From Streptomyces sp. NRRL F-5727 (lineage in GTDB: Bacteria; Actinomycetota; Actinomycetes; Streptomycetales; Streptomycetaceae): a stretch of DNA of 19,512 nt. The position numbers and the translations under genes were made by a program. Below, in pieces: positions 1-10,276 of the stretch. Every line of letters starts with the position of its first letter. Position 1 is the first letter of the stretch. The stretch lies in contig NZ_JOGX01000118.1 in assembly GCF_000719555.1 (NCBI RefSeq), positions 1-19,512 of the forward strand, given 5' to 3'. The notes beneath the pieces were generated by a model. That model ran no database searches. It saw only the letters and a list, made by a program, of their open reading frames with translations, and was not told the DNA's origin.

Positions 1-2785
1 GCGAAGAGGCCGCAGAGGATCTCCTCGCGCGGGCTGCGCGGGGCACGGTGCGCGGTGCCGGCGGTGAAGTCGGGGGCGGGCAGGGCGCGGCGGTCCAGCT
101 TGCCGTTGGGGGTGAGGGGCAGGCCGGGCAGGGGGACGATCGCGGACGGCACCATGTGCGGGGGCAGGGTCCGGGCCAGGTGGTCGCGCAGGGCGGCCGG
201 GTCGGCGTCGCCGACGACGTACGCGACGAGGTGCCGGTCGCCGGGGCGGTCCTCCCGGACCACGACGGCCGCGTGGGTGACGCCGGGGTGGCGGCCGGCG
301 ACGGTCTCGATCTCGCCGGGTTCGATCCGGAAGCCGCGTACCTTGACCTGGCTGTCGGCCCGGCCGGCGATCTCCAGGGTGCCGTCGGCGCGCCAGCGGG
401 CGAGGTCGCCGGTGCGGTACACGCGGGCGCCGCGCGGTCCGTGGGGGTGGGCGACGAACCGTTCGGCGGTGAGGGCCGGGCGGTGGCGGTAGCCGTGGGC
501 GAGGCCGTCGCCGGAGACGTACAGCTCGCCGGTGACGCCCGGGGGGACGGGCTGGAGGCGGGCGTCGAGGACGTACACCTGGGTGTGGGCGAGGGGGTGG
601 CCGACGGGGACGGTGGCGCGTGCGGTGTCGTCGGCGGTGACCTGGTGGGCGTTGGTGAAGACCATCGACTCGACGGGGCCGTAGCCGTGGACGATCCGCA
701 GGTGTGGGAAGTCCCGGCGGACGCGCTGGAGATGGGCGAGGGAGGGTGCCTCGCCACCGGTCATGACCTGGCGCAGGGTGCGGAAGACCTCGGGGCGGGT
801 GTCGGCGATGACGGCGAAGAGGCCGGCGGAGAGCCAGACGGTGGTGACGGCGTGCGCGGCGACGAGGTCGGCGATCACGGCGGGGTCGGGGCTCTGGCCG
901 GGGGCGAGGACGCAGGTGCCGCCGTGCAGGAGGGCGGGCCAGAGCTCCAGGGTGAGGCCGTCCCAGGAGACGGGGGCGCACTGGAGCCACACCTCGTCCG
1001 GGCCGAAGGCCACGTACTCCTGGCCGAAGAAGGTGCGGACGGTGGCGCGGTGCGGGGAGGCGACGCCCTTGGGGCGGCCGGTGGAGCCGGAGGTGAAGAG
1101 GACGCAGGCGAGGTCGTCGGCGCGGACCCGCACGTCGGGGGCGGTGGCGGGGCGGGCGTCGATCAGGGCGCGGTCGGCCGGCGCGTCGGCGCGGACGAGG
1201 GTGAGGTCCGGCGGCAGCAGGGCGGCGAGCGCGCGGTGGGTGACGGCGGTGCGGACGCCGGCTTCCGCGACGATGGAGCGGAGCCGGTCCTCGGGGTGGT
1301 CGGGGTCCAGGGGGACGTAGGCGGCGCCGCACTTGAGGGCGGCGAGGATGCCGGTGACGAGGTCGGGGCCGCGGGTGACGAGGACGCCGACGACGTCGCC
1401 GTGGCCGACGCCGAGGCCGATGAGGTGGTGGGCGAGGCGGTTGGCGCGGGCGTCGAGTGCGGCGTAGCCGATCCGCTCGGTGCCGGAGATCAGGGCGGTG
1501 GCGTGGGGGGTGCGGGCGGCCTGGTCGGCGAAGAGTTCGTGCAGGGAGCGGTCGTGCGGGTAGGGGGCGGCGGTGTCGTTCCAGGTGGTGAGGGTGGTGT
1601 GGCGCTCCTCGGCGGAGAGGACGTCGAGGGTGCCGAGGGGGCGGTCGGGGTCGGCGACGGCGGCGTGCAGCAGGCGTTCGAGCCGGGTGAGGAGGGTGCG
1701 GGCGGTGGCGGGGTCGAAGAGGTCGGTGGCGAATTCGAGGCCGCCGTCGAGCCCGGCGGGGGCGCCGGCCCGGTCGTGGGTCTCGGCCAGGGCGAGGGAG
1801 AGGTCGAACTTGGCGGTGGTGTTGGTGACCGGCTCGGGGCGGGCGGTGGCGTCGCCGAGGCGTACGTCGGTCTCCTCGGTGTTCTGGAGGACGAGCATCA
1901 CCTGGAAGAGCGGGTGCCGGGCGAGCGAGCGGACCGGGTTCAGCTCCTCGACCAGCCGGTCGAAGGGCACGTCCTGGTGGGCGTAGGCGGCGAGGTCGGA
2001 CTCCCGGACCCGGGCGAAGAGGGTGGCGTGGGTCTCCCGGGCCAGGTCGCGCAGCCCCTGGTGGAGCCCGGGCCCGAACCGCACGGGCAGGACGGCGCCG
2101 TCGCCGCGGGTGTCGCCGGCGCGGGGCCGGTCGGTGGGCAGGGGCAGGGCGTCGGGCAGTCCGGCGAGGGCGTCGCGCCAGTGGTCGAGCTGCCGGGCGA
2201 GGAGGCTGTCGGGGTCGGTGTCGTCGCCGAGGAGGTCGCGCTGCCAGAGGGTGTAGTCGGCGTACTGGACGGGCAGCGGCGCCCATGAGGGTTCGTCCCC
2301 GGCGGCGCGGGCGGCGTAGGCCGTGGCCAGGTCGCGCAGGAGCGGGGTCATGGACCAGCCGTCGGCGGCGATGTGGTGCATCACCAGGAGCAGCACGTGG
2401 TCGCCCGTGTCGGCGGTGAGGAGGTGGGCCCGGAACGGGAGTTCGCCGGCGAGGTCGAAGCGGTGGGAGGCGGCGGCCCGGAGGGCGGCGGCCAGCTCGT
2501 CGGGGGTGTGCGGACGGTCGGTGACGGTCAGGTGGGGGCGGGCGTCCGCCGCCGGGACGACGGACTGGCGGGGCAGGCCGTCGACGGCCGGGAAGCGGGT
2601 GCGGAGGGGCTCGTGGCGGCCGGTGAGGTCGGTGAGCGCGGCCCGGAGGACGTCCGGGTCGACGGTGCCGCCGAGGCGGGCGGCGAAGGTCAGGTTGTAG
2701 GCGGTGCCGCCGGTGTCGCCCTGGGCGGTGTCGAGGAACCAGAGGCGCTGCTGGGCGTGGGAGAGCGGCAGTTCCACGGGGCGGG
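1..2785 (-). other. NRPS module 4: C4-A4-(T4 cut by window edge)
   Basis: C4 (about 2785-1605) has [11 protein letters not shown] and the catalytic HHIAADG at 2378-2358. At about 2016 an in-frame jump joins HATLF to [14 protein letters not shown], losing about 60 residues including the NTLVLR core, so C4 cannot be complete as written. A4 (about 1550-75) is intact: [11 protein letters not shown] loop, [54 protein letters not shown] and NGKLDRR. Its specificity residues read D-G-L-W-M-G-G-V-F-K, closest in pattern to Val-type codes, with low certainty. It differs from the other three A domains along its whole length. The first residues of a carrier domain ([11 protein letters not shown]) reach position 1, so the gene continues to the left. 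Confidence 0.87.
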
Positions 2786-5700
2786 CGGCGGGGCGCAGGG
2801 CCGGCCTGGCGGACGCGGCACCGTCGAGGCGGCGGGCGAGCGCGGCGACGGTGGGCGCCTGGAAGAGGTCGCGGACGCCGGCCTCGACGCCGAGGGCGGT
2901 GCGGATGCGGCCGGTGAGGCGGGCGGCGAGCAGGGAGTGGCCGCCGAGGTGGAAGAAGTCGTCGTCGACGCCGATGTCTTCGACGCCGAGGACCTGGGCG
3001 AAGAGGCCGCAGAGGACCTCCTCGCGCGGGGTGCGCGGGGCGCGGCCGCCGGCGGGCGCGCTGGTGTCGGGGGCGGGCAGGGCCTGGCGGTCGAGTTTGC
3101 CGTTCGGGGTGAGCGGGAGGGCGTCGAGGACGACGACGGCGGCGGGCACGAGGTGTTCGGGGAGCCGGGTCAGCGCGGCCTGGACCTCGCCGGGCTCGAC
3201 GCGGAACCCGCGGATCTTCACCTGCCCGTCGGCCCGGCCCAGGAACTCCAGGACGCCGTCGGCGCGTCGGCGGACCAGGTCGCCGGTGCGGTAGACCCGC
3301 TCCCCGGGGGAGCCGTACGGGTGGGCGACGAACCGCTCGGCGGTCAGGCCGCTTTGGCCCACGTACCCCCGGGCGAGGCCGACGCCGGCCATGTACAGCT
3401 CGCCGGCGACACCGACCGGGACCGGCCGCAGCCGCTCGTCCAGCACGTAGACGCGCTTGTCGGCGATCGGCCGGCCGACCGGGATCGACGGGGCGGTGGC
3501 GTCCCGGTCCTCGACCGTGTGGCAGCAGGTGAAGATCATCGACTCGACCGGCGAATAGCCGTTGACCAGCCGCAGCCCCGGATACTCCGCCCGCGCCTTC
3601 GCGATGTGCGCCACGGACAGCGGCTCGCCGCCCGTCATCAGCTGCCGCACACCCACTGCAGCCACACCTCGTGAACATCACGCAGGCCACGTCCTCCGGC
3701 CCCGCGATCCGTCCCAGGTCGGTGTCGTCCAGGCCGGCGATCGCGTCCGCCTCGGTGTCCAGGCGTACGAAGTCGGCGGCGGCGTCGCGCCAGCCGTCGG
3801 CGGGTTCGCCGGCGGTGACGATCAGCCGGGCCCCGGCGGTGTCGGCGACGGTGCGCAGCCGCTCGACGGGGAATCCGGCGTCGAGCAGGGTGTATCCGGC
3901 GCCCGCCTTGAGGACGGCGAGGACGGTGACGACGAGGTCGAGGTCCCGGTCGAGGAGGACGGCGACGGTGTCGCCGCGGCCCGTGCCCCGGGCCCGGAGG
4001 TGGCGGGCGAGCCGGTTCGCGGCGGCGTTGAGCTCCGCGTAGCCGATCGTGCGGTCCGGGAGGACCAGGGCGGTGGCGTCGGGGGTGCGGGCGGCCTGCC
4101 GCTCGAAGAGCTCGTGGACGCCCTCGGTCCGCGGGAGGGCGGTGGCGGTGGCGTTCCAGGTGTCGAGGAGCGTGGTGCGCTCGTCGGCGGCGAGGACGTC
4201 GAGGTCGCCGATCCGGCGGTCCGGCTCGGCCGCTGCCGCCGTGAGGAGGCGGACCAGGCGGTCGGCGAGCGCCTCGGCCGTCGTCCGGTCGAAGAGGTCG
4301 GTGGCGTACTCCAGGAAGCCGGTCAGGCCGGCGGGGGCGCCGTCCTCGGCGTGGTGCCGTTCGGCGACGAAGGTGAGGTCGAACTTGGCGCTGTGGCGCT
4401 CGGGGTGGGCGACCCGCACCTCGCAGCCCGGCAGGGCCGGGACCGGGGTGGCGTCCTGGAGGGCCAGCATCACCTGGAAGAGCGGGTGGCGGGCGAGCGA
4501 GCGGACCGGGTTCAGCTCCTCGACCAGCCGGTCGAAGGGCACGTCCTGGTGGGCGTAGGCGGCGAGGTCGGACTCCCGGACCCGGGCGCGCCCGCGCCGA
4601 GCCGGGTGAGCAGGGCGGCGAGGCCGGCCTGCACGACCATGAAGAGGGTGGAGTCGCTGCGGCGGGCGAGGTCGAGGAGCCGCCCGTGCAGCCCGGCGTC
4701 GAGGGCGAGGGGGACGCTGTCGCCGCGGTGGCTCGCGACGGGCGGCCGGGGCCGGTCGGTGGGGAGGGCCGTCGCGTCGGGGGCGCCGGCGAGGGCCTCG
4801 CGCCAGTGGTCGAGCTGGCGGCGGGCGAGGCTGTGCGGATCGGCCTCGTCGCCGAGGAGGGCGCGCTGCCAGAGGGTGTGGTCGGCGTACTGGACGGGCA
4901 GCGGCGCCCACTCCGGCGTACGGCCTTCGGCGCGGGCCGCGTAGGCGGTGGTGAGGTCCCGGGTCAGCGGGGTGAGGGACCAGCCGTCGGCGGCGATGTG
5001 GTGCGCCACCAGGAGCAGGACGTGGTCGTCGGCGGCGACGGTGAGCAGCGTGGCGCGCAGCGGCGGCTCGGCGGCGAGGTCGAAGCGGTGGGCGGAGGCG
5101 TCGCGGAGGGCCTGGGGCAGCTCCTGCTCGGCGCAGGCGGCCGTGTGCCAGACGGCGGCGGCGAGCGTGGGGGTGTCGGCGTCGAGGACGTGCTGCCAGG
5201 GCTCTCCGTCCGTCGTGGGGAAGACGGTCCGCAGGGCCTCGTGACGGGCCGTCACGTCGAGGACGGCCTGGCGCAGCGCGTCGGTGTCGAGGGGGCCGCG
5301 GACGCGGAGGGCGAGGGGCACGTTGTAGGAGGCGCTGGGTTCCTCGGCCTGGTCGAGGAACCAGAGGCGCTGCTGGGCGGAGGAGAGCGGGACGCGCTCG
5401 GGGCGCGGGGACGGCAGCAGGGGCGGGCGGGGGGCGGGACCGGCTCCGGTGCCGTCGTCGGTTCCGTCGGCGCCGGCGTCGGCGTCGAGGCGGGCGGCGA
5501 GTGCGGCGACGGTGGGGGCGTGGAAGAGTTCGCCGATGCCGACGTGGGCGTCGAGCGTGGTGCGGATGCGGCTGATCAGGCGGGCGGCGAGGAGCGAGTG
5601 ACCGCCCAGGTCGAAGAAGTTGTCGTGCGCGCCGACCCGTTCGACGCCGAGGACACCGGCGAAGAGCTCCGCCAGGGCGGCCTCGCGGGCCGTCCGCGGC

Positions 5701-8700
5701 TCCGCGCCGGCGTCGGCGGACGCGGTGGGCGCGGGGGCGGGCAGGGCCTGGCGGTCGAGCTTGCCGTTCGGGGTGAGCGGGAGGGCGTCCAGGACGGTGA
5801 AGCTGCCGGGCCTGAGGTGTTCGGGCAGGTGGGCGGTGGTGTGGGCGCGGGCGTCGGCCGGGTCGAGTACGGTGCCGGGCTCGGCGACGAGGTAGGCGGC
5901 GAGGCGCTTGTCGCCGGGCCGCTCCTCGCGGACCACCACGGCGGCCTGGCGGACCTGCGGGTGCCGCATGAGAACGGCCTGGATCTCGCCGGGCTCGACG
6001 CGGAAGCCGCGGATCTTCACCTGGCCGTCGGCCCGGCCGACGTACTCCAGGACGCCGTCGGCGCGCCGCCGGACCAGGTCGCCGGTGCGGTAGACCCGCT
6101 CGCCGGGGGCGCCGTGGGGGTGGGCGACGAACCGTTCCGCCGTCAGGCCGGGCTGGCCCAGGTAGCCGTGGGCCAGTCCCGCGCCGGTGAGGTAGAGGTC
6201 GCCGACGACGCCGGCCGGGACCGGGCGGAGCCGGTCGTCCAGGACGTACATCCGCTCGTGGGCGATCGGCCGGCCGATCGGGATGGCCGGGTGGCGGGTG
6301 TCCTCGGGGGTGATGGTGTGGGTCGACACGAAGATCATGGCCTCGACCGGTCCGTAGCCGTTGACCAGCCGCAGTCCCGGGTACTCCGCGAGCGCCTTCG
6401 CCGCGTGGGCGGGCGAGGCGGCCTCGCCGCCGCCGATGACCTGGCGCATCCCGGTGAAGCAGCCGGGGTACTCGTCGAGCAGGAAGTTCAGCAGGCTCGC
6501 CGACAGGTAGGCCGAGGTGACGCGGTGGCGGGCGATCAGCTCGGCGATCACGGCGGGCTCCGGCTTGCCGCCGGGCTGCAGGACGCAGGTGCCGCCGTGC
6601 AGCAGGGGGCCGAAGACCTCCAGGGCGAAGGCGTCCCAGGACATCGGCGCGGACTGCAGCCACACCTGGTCCGGGCCGAAGGCGACGAAGTCCTGGCCGG
6701 TGAGGGTGCCGGTGAGGGCCCGGTGGGGGGCCACCACGCCCTTGGGGACGCCCGTCGAGCCCGAGGTGAACATGACGCAGGCGGCGTCCTCGGGTCCGAC
6801 CGCGCGCCCGGGCGCGGAGGCGGCGCGGGCGGCGATGGCTGCCGCGTCGGGGTCGGCGTCGAGCCGGACCAGAGGGGTGTCGGGGCCGAGCACGTCACCG
6901 AGCTCTCCCGCCGTGACCACGCGCGCGAGTCCGGCGCGTCCGACGACGTCCCGCAGCCGCTCGCCGGGGAACCCGGGGTCGAGCAGGGTGTAGGCGGCGC
7001 CCGCCTTCAGCACGGCGAGCAGGGCCACGACGAGCCGCGGTTCGCGCTCCAGGAGGACGCCGACCGTGTCGCCGCGGCGCACTCCGAGCCCGACGAGGTG
7101 CCGGGCCAGCCGGTTCGCGGCGCGCTCCAGCTCGCCGTAGGTCATCCGCTCGTCGCCGGACACGAGGGCCGTCGCGCCGGCCGTCGCCCGGGCCTGCCGC
7201 TCGAACAGCTCGTGCACGGGCACCCCGTACGGCTCCGAGGGGGTGCTGCCCTCCCCGAGCAACTGCCGCCGCTCCCCCGCCGTGAGGACGTCCAGGTCGC
7301 CGACGGGTACGTCGGGCCGGGCGGCGGCCGCCTCCAGGAGGCGCACCAGGCGCGCCACCAGCGCCTCGGCGCTGTCCCGGTCGAACAGGTCCACGGCGTA
7401 CTGGGCGGTGCCGTGGATGCCGGTGGGGCGGCCGGCGACGTCGTAGCCCTCGGTGACGTCGAAGGTGAGGTCGAACTTGGCGACGTCGAGGGTGAGCACG
7501 CGCTGTTCGACGAGGTCCACGCCGGGCAGCCGCGGGGTGGCGACGGCGTTGTTCTGGAGGACGAGCATCACCTGGAAGAGCGGGTGGCGGGCGGGCGAGC
7601 GGACCGGGTTCAGCTCCTCGACCAGCCGGTCGAAGGGCACGTCCTGGTGGGCGTAGGCGGCGAGGTCGGACTCCCGGACCCGGGCGAGGAGTTCGCGGAA
7701 GGTCGGGTCGCCGGAGGTGTCCGTGCGCAGCACGAGGGTGTTGGCGAAGAAGCCGACCAGGTCGTCCAGGGCCTCGTCCGACCGTCCGGCGACCGGGGTG
7801 CCGAGGGGGATGTCGTCGCCCGCGCCGAGGCGGGTGAGCAGCGCGGCGAGGCCGGCCTGCACGACCATGAAGAGGGTGGAGTCGCTGCGGCGGGCGAGGT
7901 CGAGGAGCCGCCCGTGCAGCCCGGCGGGGAGGTCGACGGGGACGACTCCGCCGCGGTGCGAGGGGTGGAGCGGGCGGGGGCGGTCGGTGGGGAGGGTGGT
8001 CTCGTCGCCGAGTCCGGCCAGGGTCCGCCGCCAGTGCGCGAGCTGCCGGGCGAGGACGCTGTCCGGGTCGGCCGGGTCGCCGAGGAGGTCGCGCTGCCAG
8101 AGGGTGTAGTCGGCGTACTGGACGGGCAGCGGCGCCCACTCCGGCGTACGGCCCTCGACGCGGGCCGTGTAGGCCGTCGCCAGGTCGCCGACCAGCGGTG
8201 CCAGCGACCAGCCGTCGCAGGCGATGTGGTGCACGACGAGGAGCAGGACGTGCTCCCCCGGCCCGGCGTCGAAGAGGTGGGCCCGCAGCGGCGGCTCCGT
8301 GGCGAGGTCGAAGCCCCGGCGGGCGGCGGCGGTGAGGGCCTCGGGGAGTCCGTCCGGGCCGGGGGCGGTGTGGGTCCAGGGAACGCGGGCGTCCTCGGGG
8401 GCGGGCACCTCCTGGCGGGGCCGGCCGTCGGTCGCGGGGTGGCGGGTGCGCAGGGCCTCGTGGCGCTCCGCCAGGTCGGCGACGGCGCCGCGGAGGGCGT
8501 CGGCGTCGAGGGCGCCGCGCAGCCGGAGGGCGATCGGGACGTTGTACGTGGCTCCGCCGGCGGGTTCCTCACCGGTGTCGCGGCCCTCGGCCTGGTCGAG
8601 GAACCAGATGCGCTGCTGGGCGGCGGAGAGCGGGAGTTCGGCGGGGCGGGCGGCGGGGAGGAGGGCGGGCGGGGCTTCCGCTGCGCCGTCGAGGGCGCTG

Positions 8701-10214
8701 GCCAGGGCGGCGGGGGTGGGGGCCCGGAAGAGTTCGCGGATGCCGATCTCGACGCCGAAGGCGCGGCGGATGCGGCTGATCAGGCGGGCGGCGAGGAGGG
8801 AGTGGCCGCCGAGGAGCAGGAAGCTCTCGTCGGCGCCGACCTCGTCCACGCCGAGGACGTCGGCGAACAGTCCGCAGAGGGTGTGCTCGGCGGGTGTCTC
8901 CGGGGCGCGGCCGACCGGCGCGGTGCGGGCCTGCGGGGCGGGCAGGGCCTGGCGGTCGAGTTTGCCGTTCGGGGTGAGCGGGAGGGCGTCGAGGACGACG
9001 ACGGCGGCGGGCACGAGGTGTTCGGGGAGCCGGGACGGCGGCCTGGCGGACGTGCGGGTGCTTCATCAGCGCGGCCTGGACCTCGCCGGGTTCGATCCGG
9101 AAGCCGCGGATCTTCACCTGGCCGTCGGCGCGTCCGACGAACTCGACGACGCCGTCGGGCCGCATGCGGACCAGGTCGCCGGTGCGGTAGAGCCGTGCGC
9201 CGGGGGCGCCGTACGGGTGGGCGACGAAACGTTCCGCCGTCAGGCCCGGCCGGCCCGCGTACCCCCGGGCGAGGCCGACGCCGGCCATGTACAGCTCGCC
9301 CTCGGCGCCCGGCGGGAGGGGGCACAGGCGCTCGTCGAGGACGTGGATCTGCTTGTGGGTGAGGACGGAGCCGACGGGGATCGCGGTGTGCTCGGTGTCC
9401 CGCTCGCCGACGGTGTGGCAGCAGGTGAAGATCATGGACTCCACGGGCGAGTACCCGTTGACCAGCCGCAGCCCCGGGTACGCGGCGAGGGCCCGGGCCA
9501 CGTGCGGCACGGACAGCGGCTCGCCGCCCGTCATCAGCTGCCGCACGCCGTCGAAGCACCCCGGGTACTCGTCCAGGAGGAAGTCGAGGAGGCTCGCCGA
9601 GACGTGGACGGTGGTGACGCCGTGGGCGGCGATCAGTTGGGCGATGACGGCCGGCTCCGGGCGCGTCCCGGGCTGGAGGACGCAGGTGCCGCCGTGCAGC
9701 AGCGCCCCGAACAGCTCCAGCGCGAAGGCGTCCCACGACACCGGCGCGCACTGCAGCCACACCTCTTCCCGGCGTCCCGGGCGGCGACGGCGTCCGCCTC
9801 CGCGTCGACCGGGACGGGAAGCACCGGCGTACCGTCCCAGCGGCCGGCGAGCCGGGCCGTGGTGACGGCGTGGGCGGCGCCGGCCAGGGAGGCGATCTCG
9901 CGGACCCGTGCGGCGGGCAGGGCGGGGTCGAGGAGGGTGTATCCGGCGCCGGCCTTCAGGACGGCGAGGACGGCCACGACCAGCTCGGTGTCCCGCTCCA
10001 GGAGCACTCCGACGGTGTCGCCGCGCCGCACCCCGAGCGCGGTCAGGTGGCGGGCGAGGCGGTTGGCCCGGGCGTTCAGCTCGCCGTACGGGGTGCCCCG
10101 TCCCTCGAAGACCACGGCGGTGGCATCGGGGGTCCGGGCCGCCTGCTCCTCGAAGACCTCGTGGACGCAGTCCAAGGACACCTTCATCATCTCCATCGGT
10201 CGGGGCGTGGACAT
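1..10214 (-). CDS. Nonribosomal peptide synthetase, A-T-C-A-T-C-A-T-C-A-(T), 3' end outside window, frame broken as sequenced
   Basis: This is a multimodular NRPS assembling a peptide on phosphopantetheine carrier domains. It begins directly with an adenylation domain, so the first module is an initiation module. Three C-A-T modules follow, the last cut by the window edge just inside its carrier domain. The chosen start is the ATG at 10214 (MSTPRP...). ATGs a few codons later are also possible, and no good Shine-Dalgarno sequence precedes any of them. As sequenced the gene is not one open frame. Reading is continuous over 10214-9766, 9765-9035, 9034-4589, 4588-3671 and 3653-1, with frame changes at about 9765, 9034, 4588 and 3653-3670. 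Two further in-frame losses sit at about 3169 and 2016. Each break removes conserved core sequence. The gene is preceded by an MbtH gene and is the final visible gene of the cluster. NRPS identity is certain; whether the breaks are real is not. Confidence 0.9.
1925..2016. repeat. 92-nt intragenic repeat, copy in C4
   Basis: This tract encodes [20 protein letters not shown] and the following residues of the condensation domain. It is identical over 92 nt with the copies at 4497-4588 and 7595-7686. The in-frame loss in C4 begins exactly where identity with the other copies ends. Confidence 0.9.
3070..3169. repeat. 100-nt intragenic repeat, copy in A3
   Basis: This tract encodes the end of the adenylation domain ([31 protein letters not shown]). 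It is identical over 100 nt to 8935-9034 in A1. An in-frame loss of roughly 45 codons abuts its right-hand edge. Confidence 0.9.
4497..4588. repeat. 92-nt intragenic repeat, copy in C3
   Basis: Identical to 1925-2016 and 7595-7686. The frame-shifting break in C3 falls at the right-hand edge of this tract, at 4588/4589. Confidence 0.9.
5487..8645 (-). other. NRPS module 2: C2-A2-T2, intact
   Basis: This is the only module readable end to end, and it served as the internal reference for the damaged ones. C2 (about 8645-7290) has the [12 protein letters not shown] opening motif, the catalytic HHIACDG (HHxxxDG) motif, [12 protein letters not shown], and the full [32 protein letters not shown] stretch, quoted here only as its boundaries GDDIPLG to NTLVLR. 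A2 (about 7223-5733) has the intact phosphate loop [44 protein letters not shown] and the NGKLDR lysine. Its specificity residues read D-A-L-Y-I-G-G-I-F-K, related to Val-type DAxWxGGTFK codes; a medium aliphatic substrate is a weak guess. T2 (5681-5487) carries [10 protein letters not shown] with the modified serine at codon 5597-5595. No epimerase or methyltransferase insertion is present. Confidence 0.92.
7595..7686. repeat. 92-nt intragenic repeat, copy in C2
   Basis: Identical to 1925-2016 and 4497-4588. This copy continues into an uninterrupted C domain, so it shows what the flanking sequence of the other two copies should encode. Confidence 0.9.
8691..10214 (-). other. NRPS module 1: initiating A1-T1 (A1 damaged)
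   Basis: A1 starts at the protein N-terminus with no condensation domain before it. The N-terminal part ([39 protein letters not shown]) is normal. The sequence then jumps at about 9765 from the region before the TSGSTG phosphate-binding loop directly to [20 protein letters not shown], so the loop is absent. It continues through [16 protein letters not shown] and [12 protein letters not shown] second jump at about 9034 loses most of the C-terminal subdomain before [19 protein letters not shown] and the NGKLDR lysine motif. The readable specificity residues (GrsA numbering 235-331 plus K517) are D-A-L-H-M-G-G-I-F-K, with no confident substrate match; the GG-x-F-K ending recalls Val-type codes. 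T1 (8888-8691) is intact, with the LGGHS phosphopantetheine serine at codon 8801-8799. Confidence 0.85.
8935..9034. repeat. 100-nt intragenic repeat, copy in A1
   Basis: Identical to 3070-3169 in A3. A frame-shifting loss of about 40 codons of the A1 C-terminal subdomain abuts its right-hand edge at 9034/9035. Confidence 0.9.
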
Positions 10215-10276
10215 CGCGGGGTGGGGGAACGCGGGGCTGGAGCGCCGGGGTGGGAGGGCCGGGGCGGGCGGCCCGG

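Larger units (their letters stand above)
2830..5402 (-). other. NRPS module 3: C3-A3-T3 (C3 and A3 damaged)
   Basis: C3 (5402 to about 4195) has [12 protein letters not shown] and HHIAADGWS. At about 4588 it jumps from LLTRLGAG to [12 protein letters not shown], losing about 44 residues around the NTLVLR core and shifting frame. A3 (about 4125-3075) has a normal N-terminus up to [11 protein letters not shown]. It then lacks the TSGSTG loop, keeps only a 17-nt island equal to EVWLQC, and resumes at [13 protein letters not shown]. That removes the loop, the WDAFALE region and most of the pocket residues. A third loss at about 3169 joins [10 protein letters not shown] to TRLPEHL in frame. The remaining pocket region [15 protein letters not shown] matches A1 exactly, suggesting A1 and A3 use the same substrate. 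T3 (about 3029-2830) is intact, with LGGHS serine at codon 2936-2934. Confidence 0.85.

Noticed and set aside
48..2288. Long plus-strand open frame opposite the NRPS
   Set aside because: The translation is low-complexity Gly/Val/Ala/Asp with no domain, and the minus strand encodes clear C and A domains here. It is a high-GC antisense shadow.
4686..9362. 1558-codon plus-strand open frame
   Set aside because: It is antisense to well-conserved NRPS modules 2 and 3. Its GEGV/DQAV-rich content mirrors complementary codon bias.
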